The notes: generated by a model from the sequence alone, not told the origin. 64,000 nt of DNA from Nocardioides marmoribigeumensis (GCF_031458325.1 NZ_JAVDYG010000001.1:3968001-4032000), one strand, 5' to 3'. Positions 29,080 through 38,705 are shown, counted from the first letter of the stretch. Program-made: numbers and translations.

Positions 29080-32000
29080 ATGCTCGACGAGCAGACCCCG
29101 GACGAGTCCGGGAACGACACCACCAGCGCCCAGCAGGGCACCGACCTCGGCTCCGGCTCGGAGGCGCCCGGCGCCCCCGAGGCCACCGAGGCCTCGACTC
29201 CGGTGGTCAAGAAGACCACCCGCAAGCGTGCTCCGGCCAAGAAGGCCGCGCCGGCGGCGCAGGCGCCCGGGGACACCCCCGACCCGGCGGCCGACGCCCC
29301 GGACGCCGAGGCGGCACCGGTCAAGAAGGCCGCACCGCGCAAGCGCGCGGCCAAGAAGACGGCGCCCGCAGCGGAGGCGCCCCCGGCGGCTGACACGCCC
29401 GCCGCCGAGCCCGGTGGCACCCCGGACACGCCGGGCGACACGCCCGAGGCTCCGGTGGTCAAGAAGACCACCCGCAAGCGCAGCACCAAGAAGGCCGCCG
29501 CCGAGCCGGCACCGGCCCAGACCGACGCGGGCGCCGACGACGACGGGTCCGCGGTGCCAGCCGCTGCGACGTCGCTGCTGTTCCAGGCCCCGCCCGCCGC
29601 CCCGGCGCCCCGCAAGCGCACCACCAAGAAGGCGGCCGCCCAGGCTCCCGACGGCGCGGACACCGGCGAGACCGCTGGGACCGCCGACGCGAGCGCCGCC
29701 GGTGACGGCGACGCGACGGCCCCTCCCGCCAAGAAGACCGCGGCGAGGAAGACGGCCGCCAAGAAGACGGCCGCACGCAGGACGGCCGGTGGCGCGACGC
29801 CCGGTGGCGCCTCCTCCGGCGAGCCGGACGACTCCGCCGAGGACGGCACGGTCGAGAAGGCAGTCGACAAGGCGGCCGACAAGGCGGCCGACAAGGCGGC
29901 CGACCGCGCGGCCGACCGGGCCGCCGAGGACCAGACGGCCGACGACCAGGAGCCGGGTGACGACGCCGAGGGCGAGGGCGACGACTCCCAGGGCGGCACC
30001 CGGCGCAGGCGCCGTCGTGGAGGCCGACGCCGCCGTGGTGGCGGTGGCGGCGGGGGCCAGGGCGGCTCCGACAACGGCGGGGACTCCTCCGAGGGTTCCG
30101 GCGACGACCAGGGCTCGGACGACGACAGCAGCGCCGACGCGGACAGCGGCGACAGCGAGTCCGGCAGCGAGGGGCAGGGCGGCACCAGCCGTCGCCGCCG
30201 TCGCCGCCGCCGCGCGGGCGAGGGCGACGACGAGCCCACCGACGACCCGGAGAACACCGTCGTCCGGGTCCGCACCGCCCGGCAGGCCGAGGACGAGATC
30301 ACCTCGTTCACCGGCTCCACCCGCCTGGAGGCCAAGAAGCAGCGCCGCCGCGAGGGTCGCGAGGCCGGCCGGCGCCGCGCCCCGGTCATCAGCGAGGCCG
30401 AGTTCCTCGCCCGGCGCGAGGCTGTCGACCGCAAGATGGTCGTCCGCCAGCGCGGTGACCTCACCCAGATCGCGGTCCTCGAGGACAAGGTCCTGGTCGA
30501 GCACTACGTCGCCCGGGAGTCCCAGACCTCGCTCATCGGCAACGTCTACCTCGGTCGTGTGCAGAACGTCCTGCCCTCGATGGAGGCAGCCTTCATCGAC
30601 ATCGGCAAGGGGCGCAACGCGGTCCTCTACGCCGGTGAGGTCAACTGGGACGCGCTCGGCGCCAAGGACGGCGGCCAGCGCAAGATCGAGCAGGTGCTCA
30701 AGCCCGGCCAGTCCGTCCTGGTGCAGGTCACCAAGGACCCGGTGGGCCACAAGGGCGCGCGCCTGACCAGCCAGATCAGCATCCCCGGCCGCTTCCTGGT
30801 CTACGTCCCCGAGGGCAGCACCTCCGGGATCTCCCGCAAGCTCCCCGAGACCGAGCGCAACCGTCTCAAGTCGCTGCTCAAGGAGATCGTCCCGTCCTCG
30901 GCGGGCGTCATCGTGCGCACCGCGGCCGAGGGCGCGGCCGAGGACGAGCTGCGCCGCGACGTGCAGCGGCTCACCGCCCGCTGGGAGGACATCTCCTCCA
31001 AGGTCGAGGGTGGCAACGCACCGCAGTGCCTCTACTCCGAGCCCGACCTGACCCTCAAGGTGGTGCGTGACCTCTTCACCGAGGACATCGCCGAGCTCGT
31101 CGTCGCCGGCGCCGACGCGTGGGACATGGTCGAGACCTACGTCAAGCAGGTCGCACCCGACCTCGAGGAGCGCCTGACGAGGTACGACGACGCGGAGCAC
31201 GGCGGGGCGGACGTCTTCGCCGCCTACCGGATCGACGAGCAGATCAACAAGGCGCTGGACCGCAAGGTGTGGCTGCCTTCCGGCGGCTCGCTGATCATCG
31301 ACCGCACCGAGGCGATGACCGTCGTCGACGTCAACACCGGCAAGTTCACCGGCTCCGGGGGCAACCTCGAGGAGACGGTCACCAAGAACAACCTCGAGGC
31401 CGCGGAGGAGATCGTCCGCCAGCTCCGGCTGCGCGACATCGGCGGCATCATCGTCGTGGACTTCATCGACATGGTGCTCGAGAGCAACCGTGACCTCGTG
31501 CTGCGCCGCCTGATCGAGTGCCTGGGCCGTGACCGCACGCGTCACCAGGTCGCCGAGGTCACCTCGCTGGGCCTGGTGCAGATGACCCGCAAGCGCATCG
31601 GCACCGGCCTGCTCGAGGCCTTCAGCGAGAGCTGCGAGCACTGCCAGGGCCGCGGCCTCGTGGTCCACGCCGAGCCCGTCGAGGCCAAGAAGGGCGGCGG
31701 GGGCGGCAAGTCCGACGGCGAGGAGTCCTCGCGTCGCGGACGCCGTCGGCGCGGCAAGGGCAGCGACGACATCGGCGACAACGGCGACACCGGCGGCAAC
31801 GGCGGCAGCGGGAACGGCCACGCCGGCGCGCAGCCCGCCCACGGCGCGGAGGAGTCGCCGAAGCGCCCGACGCCGGCGGAGTTCGCCGCGATGGCGGCCA
31901 AGTCCGCCGAGAAGGCCAAGGACGAGGTCGCCGAGGTGGCGGCCGGCACCGCCGAGCCCCACAAGGTCACCGACGCGGTCGGCAAGGTCGTCAGCGACGC

Positions 32001-32328
32001 GGTCACCGAGGCCGGCAACGTGCTGCACGGCTCCGGTGACGGCGACGCCCCCGGCTCGGAGGCCTACGAGGCTGCCGGGACCGAGCCGACGCCCACCACC
32101 GAGCCGGCGCCCGAGCCCAGGACTGCTGCGGAGCCGACCCCCGAGGTGACCCCCGAGCCGGAGCCGACGCCGGGGGCCACCTCTCCGGTCGAGACCCCGG
32201 GCGAGGGCGGTGCCACCCCGGAGCCGACCCCGGAGCCCGTGTCGACCGAGCCGCGGATCATCACCTCGACGCGCCGACGGGGGGCCCGCCGCGCGGCGGG
32301 ACCGCCCAAGGCCGTCGAGGACGAGTGA
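29080..32328 (+). CDS. rne: Ribonuclease E/G family endoribonuclease with long disordered arms
   Basis: A 1082-residue protein. Its first about 390 residues are disordered: histone-H1-like Lys/Ala/Pro repeats (KKTTRKRAPAKKAAP, KKAAPRKRAAKKTAP), a run of DKAA units, and arginine/glycine blocks (RRRRRRGGRRRRGGGGGGG). The catalytic core begins near 447: S1-like RNA-binding domain (SLIGNVYLGRVQNVLPSMEAAFIDIGKGRNAVL, in part), the DNase-I-like active site with VVDVNTGKF (Asp about 749) and GGIIVVDFIDM (Asp about 795), then the zinc-link CEHCQGRG (about 852-859). A 220-residue acidic/Pro tail follows. It processes rRNA precursors and degrades mRNA. ATG 29080 follows AAGGGAG. Actinobacterial RNase E places its catalytic core centrally like this. 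Confidence 0.94.
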   Translation: MLDEQTPDESGNDTTSAQQGTDLGSGSEAPGAPEATEASTPVVKKTTRKRAPAKKAAPAAQAPGDTPDPAADAPDAEAAPVKKAAPRKRAAKKTAPAAEAPPAADTPAAEPGGTPDTPGDTPEAPVVKKTTRKRSTKKAAAEPAPAQTDAGADDDGSAVPAAATSLLFQAPPAAPAPRKRTTKKAAAQAPDGADTGETAGTADASAAGDGDATAPPAKKTAARKTAAKKTAARRTAGGATPGGASSGEPDDSAEDGTVEKAVDKAADKAADKAADRAADRAAEDQTADDQEPGDDAEGEGDDSQGGTRRRRRRGGRRRRGGGGGGGQGGSDNGGDSSEGSGDDQGSDDDSSADADSGDSESGSEGQGGTSRRRRRRRRAGEGDDEPTDDPENTVVRVRTARQAEDEITSFTGSTRLEAKKQRRREGREAGRRRAPVISEAEFLARREAVDRKMVVRQRGDLTQIAVLEDKVLVEHYVARESQTSLIGNVYLGRVQNVLPSMEAAFIDIGKGRNAVLYAGEVNWDALGAKDGGQRKIEQVLKPGQSVLVQVTKDPVGHKGARLTSQISIPGRFLVYVPEGSTSGISRKLPETERNRLKSLLKEIVPSSAGVIVRTAAEGAAEDELRRDVQRLTARWEDISSKVEGGNAPQCLYSEPDLTLKVVRDLFTEDIAELVVAGADAWDMVETYVKQVAPDLEERLTRYDDAEHGGADVFAAYRIDEQINKALDRKVWLPSGGSLIIDRTEAMTVVDVNTGKFTGSGGNLEETVTKNNLEAAEEIVRQLRLRDIGGIIVVDFIDMVLESNRDLVLRRLIECLGRDRTRHQVAEVTSLGLVQMTRKRIGTGLLEAFSESCEHCQGRGLVVHAEPVEAKKGGGGGKSDGEESSRRGRRRRGKGSDDIGDNGDTGGNGGSGNGHAGAQPAHGAEESPKRPTPAEFAAMAAKSAEKAKDEVAEVAAGTAEPHKVTDAVGKVVSDAVTEAGNVLHGSGDGDAPGSEAYEAAGTEPTPTTEPAPEPRTAAEPTPEVTPEPEPTPGATSPVETPGEGGATPEPTPEPVSTEPRIITSTRRRGARRAAGPPKAVEDE

Positions 32329-32354
32329 GCCCGGCGGGCCCGACCAGGACGGGC

Positions 32355-32386
32355 GGCGGGTCACCACCGTGGCGTTTTGACCCGCC
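32355..32386. repeat. Inverted repeat overlapping the rplU promoter
   Basis: GGCGGGTCA (32355-32363) and TGACCCGCC (32378-32386) are perfect 9-bp complements. The right arm covers the -35 box. It may end the rne transcript or bind a regulator of ribosomal-protein expression. Confidence 0.45.
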
Positions 32387-32405
32387 CCCCACCCACCCGT
32401 AGAAT
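32377..32405 (+). promoter_or_regulatory. Sigma-70-type promoter of rplU-rpmA
   Basis: TTGACC (32377-32382), 17 nt, TAGAAT (32400-32405): the best consensus match in the window. The transcription start would be near 32412, giving a leader of about 130 nt before rplU. I see no known L21 leader structure in it. Confidence 0.75.
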
Positions 32406-32540
32406 CGACCAGCGGTGCGCTCGCGCGCGCCCTTCGTCGTGCCGTCGGAACCAGACGGCGCCCTCCGAGATCCCACCAGGTCGCGGAGCCGTGCCCGGCC
32501 CGACGCCCCAGATCCGCATCAACGAGGAGAGTGAGTCGCG

Positions 32541-32852
32541 GTGTACGCGATCGTGCGCAGTGGCGGGACCCAGCAGAAGGTCGCCGTGGGTGACGTCATC
32601 GAGATCGACAGGGTGCAGTCGGCCGCCGGCGACAGCGTGAGCCTCCCGGTCCTGCTCCTGGTCGACGGCGCCGAGGTCACCTCCGACGCCGACCGGCTCG
32701 CCAAGGCCTCGGTCACCGCCGAGGTGCTCGGCGCGACCAAGGGCCCCAAGATCACGATCCTGAAGTACAAGAACAAGACCGGCTACCGCAAGCGTCAGGG
32801 TCACCGCCAGAAGTACACCCAGGTCAAGGTCACCGACATCTCCGCCAGCTGA
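32541..32852 (+). CDS. rplU: 50S ribosomal protein L21
   Basis: A 103-residue ribosomal protein binding 23S rRNA. It begins [25 protein letters not shown] and ends with the basic [25 protein letters not shown] motif. GTG 32541 lies behind GAGGAGAG. It is co-transcribed with rpmA, 29 bp downstream. Confidence 0.97.
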   Translation: MYAIVRSGGTQQKVAVGDVIEIDRVQSAAGDSVSLPVLLLVDGAEVTSDADRLAKASVTAEVLGATKGPKITILKYKNKTGYRKRQGHRQKYTQVKVTDISAS

Positions 32853-32881
32853 GCGGAACCCACGAGAACGAGGACTGAGCG

Positions 32882-33139
32882 ATGGCACACAAGAAGGGCG
32901 CGGCGTCCACCAAGAACGGTCGCGACTCCAATGCACAGCGCCTGGGCGTCAAGCGCTACGGCGGCCAGGTCGTCAACGCCGGCGAGATCATCGTCCGCCA
33001 GCGTGGCACCCACTTCCACCCCGGCGCCGGCGTCGGCCGTGGCGGGGACGACACCCTGTTCGCGCTGGTCGCGGGCAGCGTCGAGTTCGGCACCAAGCGC
33101 GGTCGCCGCGTGGTGAACATCGTCCCGGCCGGCGAGTGA
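32882..33139 (+). CDS. rpmA: 50S ribosomal protein L27
   Basis: An 85-residue protein of the peptidyl-transferase area. The N-terminus [27 protein letters not shown] is characteristic and starts at the mature position, with no N-terminal extension of the kind cleaved in Firmicutes. The operon ends with a strong hairpin downstream. Confidence 0.97.
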   Translation: MAHKKGAASTKNGRDSNAQRLGVKRYGGQVVNAGEIIVRQRGTHFHPGAGVGRGGDDTLFALVAGSVEFGTKRGRRVVNIVPAGE

Positions 33140-33179
33140 GCCAGCGGGACACCCGACACGCCTGAATGCATCCGACGGG

Positions 33180-33217
33180 CGCCCTGCTGATGATCAGCAG
33201 GGCGTTCGTCCTTTTCT
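33180..33217 (+). terminator. Rho-independent terminator of rplU-rpmA
   Basis: CGCCCTGCTGA (33180-33190) and TCAGCAGGGCG (33194-33204) form a perfect 11-bp stem with a 3-nt loop, followed by TTCGTCCTTTTCT. Confidence 0.85.
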
Positions 33218-33265
33218 CCTGACCGTCCCGCCCCACCCCTGACCCGAACCCGGAGGACCACCACC

Positions 33266-34822
33266 ATGGCCGTGCCGACCTTCGTCGACCGCGTCGTGCT
33301 GCGCGTCTCCGCCGGACGCGGGGGCAACGGTGTCGCGAGCGTGCACCGCGAGAAGTTCAAGCCGCTCGGCGGCCCGGACGGGGGCAACGGCGGGCCGGGC
33401 GGCTCGATCGTGCTGCGCGTCGACCCCGACGTGACCACGCTCGTGGACTACCACCACAGCCCGTCCCGTCGCGCCGAACACGGCGGGCACGGCGCCGGCG
33501 GCCACCGCAACGGCGCCCACGGGTCCGACCTCGTGCTGCCCGTCCCGGACGGCACCGTCGTGATGACCGAGGACGGCCACGTGCTGGCCGACCTGGTCGG
33601 TGCCGGCAGCGAGGCCGTCGTGGCGCAGGGCGGCCGCGGGGGACTGGGCAACGCCGCTCTGGCCTCGGCCCGCCGCAAGGCGCCGGGCTTCGCCCTCCTC
33701 GGTGAGCCGGGCGAGGAGCGCAGCATCGCGCTCGAGCTCAAGGTCGTCGCCGACGTCGGGCTGGTCGGCTTCCCCAGCGCCGGCAAGTCGAGCCTGATCG
33801 CCGCGCTCAGCCGCGCGCGGCCCAAGATCGCCGACTACCCCTTCACCACCCTCGTGCCCAACCTCGGGGTCGTCACCGCCGGCGACGTGACGTTCACGGT
33901 CGCCGACGTGCCCGGCCTGATCGAGGGCGCCGCCGAGGGGCGCGGCCTCGGCCACGACTTCCTGCGCCACATCGAGCGCTGCGCCGCGATCGTGCACGTC
34001 ATCGACACCGCGACGATGGAGACCCAGCGCGACCCGCTGGGCGACCTCGACGTGATCGAGCGCGAGCTCGCGGCGTACGGCGGGCTGGAGGACCGGCCCC
34101 GCCTGGTCGCCCTCAACAAGATCGACGTGCCCGACGGCCGCGACCTGGTCGACCTCGTGCGGGGCGACCTCGAGGCCCGCGGGCTCCAGGTGTTCCCGGT
34201 CTCAGCCGCCAGCCACGAGGGGCTGCGCGCCCTGTCCTTCGCGATGGCCAGGATCGTCGCGCAGGCCCGCGCCGACAAGCCGGTGGTCGAGAGCACGCGC
34301 ATCGTGCTGCGTCCCACCGCGGCCGACGGGGGCGGGTCGTTCGAGGTCAGCCCGCTCGACGACGGCACCGGCCACCCCGCCTGGCGGGTGCGCGGCGACA
34401 AGCCGGAGCGCTGGGTGCGTCAGACCGACTTCTCCAACGACGAGGCCGTCGGCTTCCTCGCCGACCGGCTCAACCGGCTCGGGGTCGAGGACCGGCTGCT
34501 CGAGCTCGGTGCCGAGGAGGGCGACACCGTCGTCATCGGTCCCGACGAGAACAGCGTCGTCTTCGACTTCAAGCCCATGGTCGACGCCGGGGCCAGCACC
34601 CTGGGCAGCCGGCGCGGCGAGGACAACCGCTTCGCCGAGGAGCGCGACTCCGTGGCCAGGCGCCGGGCCATCGACGAGGCCTACGCCGGCCGCGGCGAGG
34701 GCGAGGCGCGCGCCGACGTCGCCCGCAGGCTCCGCGGTCAGGGCCCGGCCTCGGAGGACGGCGACGACGGGGTCGAGGTGGTCTGGGACCAGGGCGAGGT
34801 CTGGTCGGAGGACGAGGACTGA
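33266..34822 (+). CDS. obg: GTPase Obg/CgtA
   Basis: A 518-residue ribosome-assembly and stress GTPase. The glycine-rich Obg fold comes first ([29 protein letters not shown]). The G domain starts near residue 168 with [11 protein letters not shown] (G1), continues with [11 protein letters not shown] (G2), DVPGLIEGA (G3) and NKIDVPDG (G4). The C-terminal OCT domain is about residues 345-430 ([23 protein letters not shown]). An acidic tail closes it. ATG 33266 has GGAGGACC just upstream. Its stop shares one base with the proB start. Confidence 0.95.
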   Translation: MAVPTFVDRVVLRVSAGRGGNGVASVHREKFKPLGGPDGGNGGPGGSIVLRVDPDVTTLVDYHHSPSRRAEHGGHGAGGHRNGAHGSDLVLPVPDGTVVMTEDGHVLADLVGAGSEAVVAQGGRGGLGNAALASARRKAPGFALLGEPGEERSIALELKVVADVGLVGFPSAGKSSLIAALSRARPKIADYPFTTLVPNLGVVTAGDVTFTVADVPGLIEGAAEGRGLGHDFLRHIERCAAIVHVIDTATMETQRDPLGDLDVIERELAAYGGLEDRPRLVALNKIDVPDGRDLVDLVRGDLEARGLQVFPVSAASHEGLRALSFAMARIVAQARADKPVVESTRIVLRPTAADGGGSFEVSPLDDGTGHPAWRVRGDKPERWVRQTDFSNDEAVGFLADRLNRLGVEDRLLELGAEEGDTVVIGPDENSVVFDFKPMVDAGASTLGSRRGEDNRFAEERDSVARRRAIDEAYAGRGEGEARADVARRLRGQGPASEDGDDGVEVVWDQGEVWSEDED

Positions 34823-35964
34823 TGAGGTCGGAGGTCCTCGGCGCCGAGCGGGTCGTGGTCAAGGTCGGCTCGTCGTCGCTGGCCTCCGCCGACGGGGGCA
34901 TCGACCAGGCCCGCGTGGCCGCGATCGTGGACGACCTGGCCGCCGCACGCGCGAGGGGCGCCGAGGTGGTGCTCGTCTCGTCCGGTGCGATCGCGGCCGG
35001 GCTCACCCCGCTCGGGCTCAAGCGCCGCCCACGCGACCTCGCCACCCAGCAGGCCGCGGCCTCCGTCGGGCAGGGCCTGCTGATGCACCGCTACACCGAG
35101 GAGTTCGCGCGCCACCGGCTCACCGTCGGCCAGGTGCTGCTCACCGTCGACGACGTCACCCGCCGCAGCCACCACCAGAACGCCTACCGCACGTTCGGCC
35201 GGCTGCGCGAGCTGGGCGTCGTACCCGTCGTCAACGAGAACGACACCGTCGCCACCACCGAGATCCGCTTCGGTGACAACGACCGCCTCGCCGCCCTCGT
35301 GGCCCACCTCGTCCACGCCGACCTCCTGGTCCTGCTCAGCGACGTCGACGGGCTGTACGACGGCCACCCGCGCGAGGCGGGCACCTCCCTGGTCACCGAC
35401 GTGCGCGGGGAGGCCGACCTGGAGGCGGTCCGCATCGGCAGGGCCGGCGCCGCCGGGGTGGGCACGGGCGGCATGCAGACCAAGGTCGAGGCCGCCCGGA
35501 TCGCGACCGGTGCGGGCATCCCGGTCGTGCTGACCTCGGCCGACCAGGCGGGGGAGGCGCTGCGGGGGGAGCAGGTCGGCACGCTGTTCCACCCCACCGG
35601 CCGACGGCGCCCCACGCGGCTGCTGTGGCTGGCCCACGCCACCGAGGGGCGCGGCCAGGTCGTCCTCGACGACGGGGCCGTCCGCGCCGTGACCGAGCGG
35701 CGCGCGTCCCTGCTCCCCGCGGGCATCACCGCGGTCACCGGCACCTTCACCGCCGGCGACCCCGTCGACCTCACCGACCAGGCCGGACGACTCATCGCCC
35801 GCGGACTGGTCAACTACGACGCCGAGGAGCTCCCCGCCCTGGTGGGGCGCTCCACCCGCGAGCTCGCGCGGGAGCTCGGCGCCTCCTACGAGCGGGAGGT
35901 CGTGCACCGCGACGACCTCGTGGTCCTCACCGGGCCCGGCTCGGCCGGGCCAGGTCCCGCCTGA
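34822..35964 (+). CDS. proB: Glutamate 5-kinase
   Basis: A 380-residue enzyme for the first step of proline synthesis. The amino-acid-kinase domain begins AERVVVKVGSSSLASADGG, with LVSSGAIAAGLTPLG, VVPVVNENDTVATTEIRFGDNDRLAALVA (in part) and LLSDVDGLYDGHPR. GVGTGGMQTKVEAARIAT is the closing motif. A C-terminal PUA domain (about 285-370, RRASLLPAGITAVTGTF) completes the bacterial long form. Translation is coupled to obg through TGATG. proA, the next enzyme, lies 609 bp further on with one small gene and a foldback element between. Confidence 0.95.
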   Translation: MRSEVLGAERVVVKVGSSSLASADGGIDQARVAAIVDDLAAARARGAEVVLVSSGAIAAGLTPLGLKRRPRDLATQQAAASVGQGLLMHRYTEEFARHRLTVGQVLLTVDDVTRRSHHQNAYRTFGRLRELGVVPVVNENDTVATTEIRFGDNDRLAALVAHLVHADLLVLLSDVDGLYDGHPREAGTSLVTDVRGEADLEAVRIGRAGAAGVGTGGMQTKVEAARIATGAGIPVVLTSADQAGEALRGEQVGTLFHPTGRRRPTRLLWLAHATEGRGQVVLDDGAVRAVTERRASLLPAGITAVTGTFTAGDPVDLTDQAGRLIARGLVNYDAEELPALVGRSTRELARELGASYEREVVHRDDLVVLTGPGSAGPGPA

Positions 35965-36037
35965 CGGGACTGTGGACGACGAATTCCGTCGTACGCGGAC
36001 GATTTGCGCGGTCTTCCGTCGGTTTCGCTGACGCGTG

Positions 36038-36059
36038 GCCTGCTGAGAAGGCAGGCTTT
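36038..36059 (+). terminator. Weak terminator-like hairpin after proB
   Basis: GCCTGC, 7-nt loop, GCAGGC, then TTT. It lies 35 bp before the next small gene, so it may separate that gene from proB or act in its leader. Confidence 0.4.
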
Positions 36060-36093
36060 GACGCGAGGGCAGCCTGACCGAGGCAAGGGGACG

Positions 36094-36438
36094 ATGAGCA
36101 AGCGCGCACGGCTCTGGCACGTCACCGTGACAGTGGCCGGTGAGGCGATGGAGCCGCTCATGGTGCGGGCTGCGCTGGCGCGGCTCAGCCAGGAGCGGCC
36201 GTTCATCAGCGCCCTGCGGTTCAACTCCGAGCGGGCCGAGATCACCTACTGGGACGAGGCCGAGCTCATCGTCGACGCGGGCTCGCTCGCCCTGCGCCTG
36301 TGGAACGAGCACCGCGACTCCGCCCGCCTGCCCGACTGGGAGGTGATCGGGCTGGAGATCGTCGAGCGCACGCTGCACCTGGACCGGTCGGCGTACGAGA
36401 ACATGGCCGACCTGAGCGTCGTACCCCAGCCGTTCTGA
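36094..36438 (+). CDS. Conserved-looking small protein of unknown function
   Basis: A 114-residue soluble protein beginning SKRARLWHVTVTVAGEAMEPLMVRAALARL. It has an alternating beta-alpha pattern (VTVTVAG, RFNSERAEITYWDEAELIVDAGSLAL, WEVIGLEIVERTLH) that could be an ACT- or ferredoxin-like fold, but I recognise no family. ATG 36094 lies behind CAAGGGGACG. A 90-bp foldback element starts 7 bp after its stop. Confidence 0.7.
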   Translation: MSKRARLWHVTVTVAGEAMEPLMVRAALARLSQERPFISALRFNSERAEITYWDEAELIVDAGSLALRLWNEHRDSARLPDWEVIGLEIVERTLHLDRSAYENMADLSVVPQPF

Positions 36439-36444
36439 GGGGGT

Positions 36445-36534
36445 CGGTTTCACTAGGTACCTAGTGACAGTGACACTTCCCGAGCGAAGTTTCGCTCGGG
36501 AAGCGAGAACATCACTAGGTACCTAGTGAAACCG
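36445..36534. repeat. 90-bp length-symmetric foldback element (MITE/REP-like or operator pair)
   Basis: The element is built as 23-8-28-8-23. Outer arms 36445-36467 and 36512-36534 are perfect 23-bp inverted repeats, and each contains the 18-bp palindrome TCACTAGGTACCTAGTGA. In the middle, CTTCCCGAGCGAA (36476-36488) and TTCGCTCGGGAAG (36491-36503) form a perfect 13-bp stem. The two 8-nt spacers, CAGTGACA and CGAGAACA, are not complementary. The palindromes are 62 bp apart, about six helical turns. There is no coding capacity, no obvious target duplication, and no second copy in this window. It ends 26 bp before the -10 box of proA. Confidence 0.85.
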
Positions 36535-36560
36535 CACCCAGCGCTGCTCGCCGGGCCGCC

Positions 36561-36566
36561 TAGGCT
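36561..36566 (+). promoter_or_regulatory. -10 box TAGGCT of proA
   Basis: TAGGCT with 6 nt to the proA ATG; leaderless spacing. The foldback element lies just upstream of the expected -35 region (near 36538-36543). Confidence 0.5.
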
Positions 36567-36572
36567 TGGGAC

Positions 36573-37826
36573 ATGAGTGACCTCGAGACCCTGGTGCTGG
36601 ACTGCGCCCGACGCGCTCGTACGGCGGCGCACGAGCTGGCGGTGGCGACGCGGGCGAGCAAGGACACGGCGCTCCACGCGATGGCCGACGCGCTGGTCGC
36701 TCACCAGGACGCGATCCTGGCCGCCAACGCCGAGGACGTGCAGCGGGCCCGCGACAACGGCACGCCCGAGTCGCTGGTCGACCGGCTGCGGCTCGACGAG
36801 GGACGGGTCGCGGGCATGGCGCAGGGACTGCGCGACGTCGCGGGCCTGGCCGACCCGGTCGGCGAGGTGCTGCGCGGCTCGACCCTGGCCAACGGGCTCG
36901 AGCTGCGCCAGGTGCGGGCGCCGTTCGGGGTCGTCGGCATCATCTACGAGGCGCGGCCCAACGTCACCGCCGACGCCGCCGGCATCTGCCTCAAGAGCGG
37001 AAACGCTGCGCTGCTGCGGGGCTCGACCAGCGCCCTGGCCTCCAATCGGGCGATCGTCGAGGCCCTGCGCGGGGCCGTCCAGGCCTCGGGCCTGCCCGCC
37101 GACGCGGTGCAGCTGGTGCCGGGGGAGGGCCACGACGCGGCCAAGGTCCTCATGCGGGCCCGGGGGCTCGTCGACGTGCTCGTCCCGCGCGGTGGTGGGG
37201 GGCTGATCCGGTCGGTGGTCGAGGAATCGACCGTCCCCGTGATCGAGACCGGCGTCGGCAACTGCCACGTGTACGTCGACGCCGAGGCCGACCTCGACAT
37301 GGCGCTGGCCATCGTGCTCAACGCCAAGACCCACCGGCCGTCGGTGTGCAACGCCGCGGAGTCGCTGCTCGTGCACGCCGACGTGGCCGAGGAGTTCGTG
37401 CCCCGCGTGGTCGCGGCGCTGCAGGACGCCGGGGTCACCGTGCACGGCGACGAGCGGTTCGCCGCGCAGGAGGGCGTCGAGCCGGCCACCGAGGCCGACT
37501 TCGACACGGAGTACCTCTCCCTCGACATCTCCGCCGCCGTCGTCCCCTCGCTCGAGGACGCGGTCGCCCACATCCGCCGGCACTCCTCGGGACACACCGA
37601 GGCGATCGTGACCCGCTCGCAGGCGGCGGCCCGCCGCTTCGTCGCCGCGGTCGACTCGGCCGCGGTGATGGTCAACGCCAGCACGCGGTTCACCGACGGC
37701 GGCGAGTTCGGGTTCGGGGCGGAGATCGGGATCTCGACCCAGAAGCTGCACGCCCGAGGCCCGATGGGGCTGCCCGAGATGACCTCCTCGAAGTACGTCG
37801 TCACCGGCGACGGGCACGTGCGCTGA
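36573..37826 (+). CDS. proA: Gamma-glutamyl phosphate reductase
   Basis: A 417-residue NADPH-dependent aldehyde-dehydrogenase-family enzyme, second step of proline synthesis. Key segments: [28 protein letters not shown] (in part), [33 protein letters not shown] (in part), the catalytic Cys in [15 protein letters not shown] (about residue 260), and [11 protein letters not shown]. Normal length. Its own leaderless promoter separates it from proB. Confidence 0.95.
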   Translation: MSDLETLVLDCARRARTAAHELAVATRASKDTALHAMADALVAHQDAILAANAEDVQRARDNGTPESLVDRLRLDEGRVAGMAQGLRDVAGLADPVGEVLRGSTLANGLELRQVRAPFGVVGIIYEARPNVTADAAGICLKSGNAALLRGSTSALASNRAIVEALRGAVQASGLPADAVQLVPGEGHDAAKVLMRARGLVDVLVPRGGGGLIRSVVEESTVPVIETGVGNCHVYVDAEADLDMALAIVLNAKTHRPSVCNAAESLLVHADVAEEFVPRVVAALQDAGVTVHGDERFAAQEGVEPATEADFDTEYLSLDISAAVVPSLEDAVAHIRRHSSGHTEAIVTRSQAAARRFVAAVDSAAVMVNASTRFTDGGEFGFGAEIGISTQKLHARGPMGLPEMTSSKYVVTGDGHVR

Positions 37827-37843
37827 CGGGCCGCTCGGCGCGA

Positions 37844-37849
37844 TAGGCT
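37844..37849 (+). promoter_or_regulatory. -10 box TAGGCT of the small membrane protein gene
   Basis: TAGGCT, 6 nt, ATG at 37856. The identical box and spacing are used by proA. Confidence 0.5.
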
Positions 37850-37855
37850 CCGCTC

Positions 37856-38014
37856 ATGCCGCTGCAGACCCCTGTCCTCGCCCTGGCCCGCCTCGCGGAG
37901 GAGGGCCACTCCGGAGGCGTCAACCCCTGGATCATCGGGGCGACGGCCCTCGGCATCCTGCTGTTCCTGCTGTTCGTCGTCGTCGCCATCGGCGGCGGCC
38001 GCGACCACACCTGA
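37856..38014 (+). CDS. 52-residue single-pass membrane protein
   Basis: The frame encodes [17 protein letters not shown], then [26 protein letters not shown] and a short RDHT end. The membrane helix covers about residues 25-45, with a Gly-rich exit. It is supported by a leaderless promoter immediately upstream and by an intact frame that fills the proA-nadD gap (22 bp before nadD). Its function is unknown. Standard gene finders with a length cutoff would miss it. Confidence 0.7.
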   Translation: MPLQTPVLALARLAEEGHSGGVNPWIIGATALGILLFLLFVVVAIGGGRDHT

Positions 38015-38036
38015 GCACCCGACCCCCTGGACCTCC

Positions 38037-38705
38037 GTGACTGACGCCGCGCCTTCCCCCGTCGCCGACGGGAGGCGCCGTCGGCGCCTCGGGGTCATGG
38101 GCGGCACGTTCGACCCGATCCACCACGGGCACCTCGTGGCCGCCAGTGAGGTCCAGTCCTGGTTCGACCTCGACGAGGTGGTGTTCGTCCCCACGGGCGA
38201 GCCCTACCAGAAGGCCGAGCGCGAGGTCTCGACCGCCGAGCACCGCTACCTGATGACGGTCATCGCGACCGCCTCCAACCCGCGGTTCACCGTCTCGCGC
38301 GTCGACGTCGACCGCGACGGGCCGACGTACACCGTCGACACGCTGACCGACCTGCACGCGCAGCACCCCGACGCCGACCTCTACTTCATCACCGGCGCCG
38401 ACGCGCTCTCCAACATCCTGACCTGGCGTGACTCCGAGGAGCTGTTCGCGCTCGCCGAGTTCGTCGGCTGCACGCGGCCCGGCTATGCCATGGACGCCTC
38501 CACTCTCGACGGCATGCCGCACGACCGCGTGACGATCGTGGAGATCCCGGCGCTGGCGATCTCCTCCACCGACTGCCGCGAGCGCACCGGACGGGGCGAG
38601 CCGGTGTGGTACCTCGTGCCCGACGGCGTCGTCCAGTACATCTCCAAGCACGGTCTCTACGCCCGCGCCCACCTCGACACCACCACCCGGGAGGAGAGCG
38701 CGTGA
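38037..38705 (+). CDS. nadD: Nicotinate-nucleotide adenylyltransferase
   Basis: A 222-residue enzyme that makes deamido-NAD. The nucleotidyltransferase motif is [18 protein letters not shown] and the C-terminal ATP motif is [21 protein letters not shown] (ISSTxxR type). GTG 38037 is used although the first about 15 residues ([12 protein letters not shown]-like) are unusual; a later in-frame start would remove the Arg run. It overlaps rsfS by 4 bp. Confidence 0.93.
   Translation: MTDAAPSPVADGRRRRRLGVMGGTFDPIHHGHLVAASEVQSWFDLDEVVFVPTGEPYQKAEREVSTAEHRYLMTVIATASNPRFTVSRVDVDRDGPTYTVDTLTDLHAQHPDADLYFITGADALSNILTWRDSEELFALAEFVGCTRPGYAMDASTLDGMPHDRVTIVEIPALAISSTDCRERTGRGEPVWYLVPDGVVQYISKHGLYARAHLDTTTREESA

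Noticed and set aside
29038-32367. A long open frame of over 1100 codons on the minus strand, antisense to RNase E
   Set aside because: High-GC codon use keeps antisense frames open; the composition is low-complexity and it has no family motif. The plus strand encodes a clear ribonuclease.
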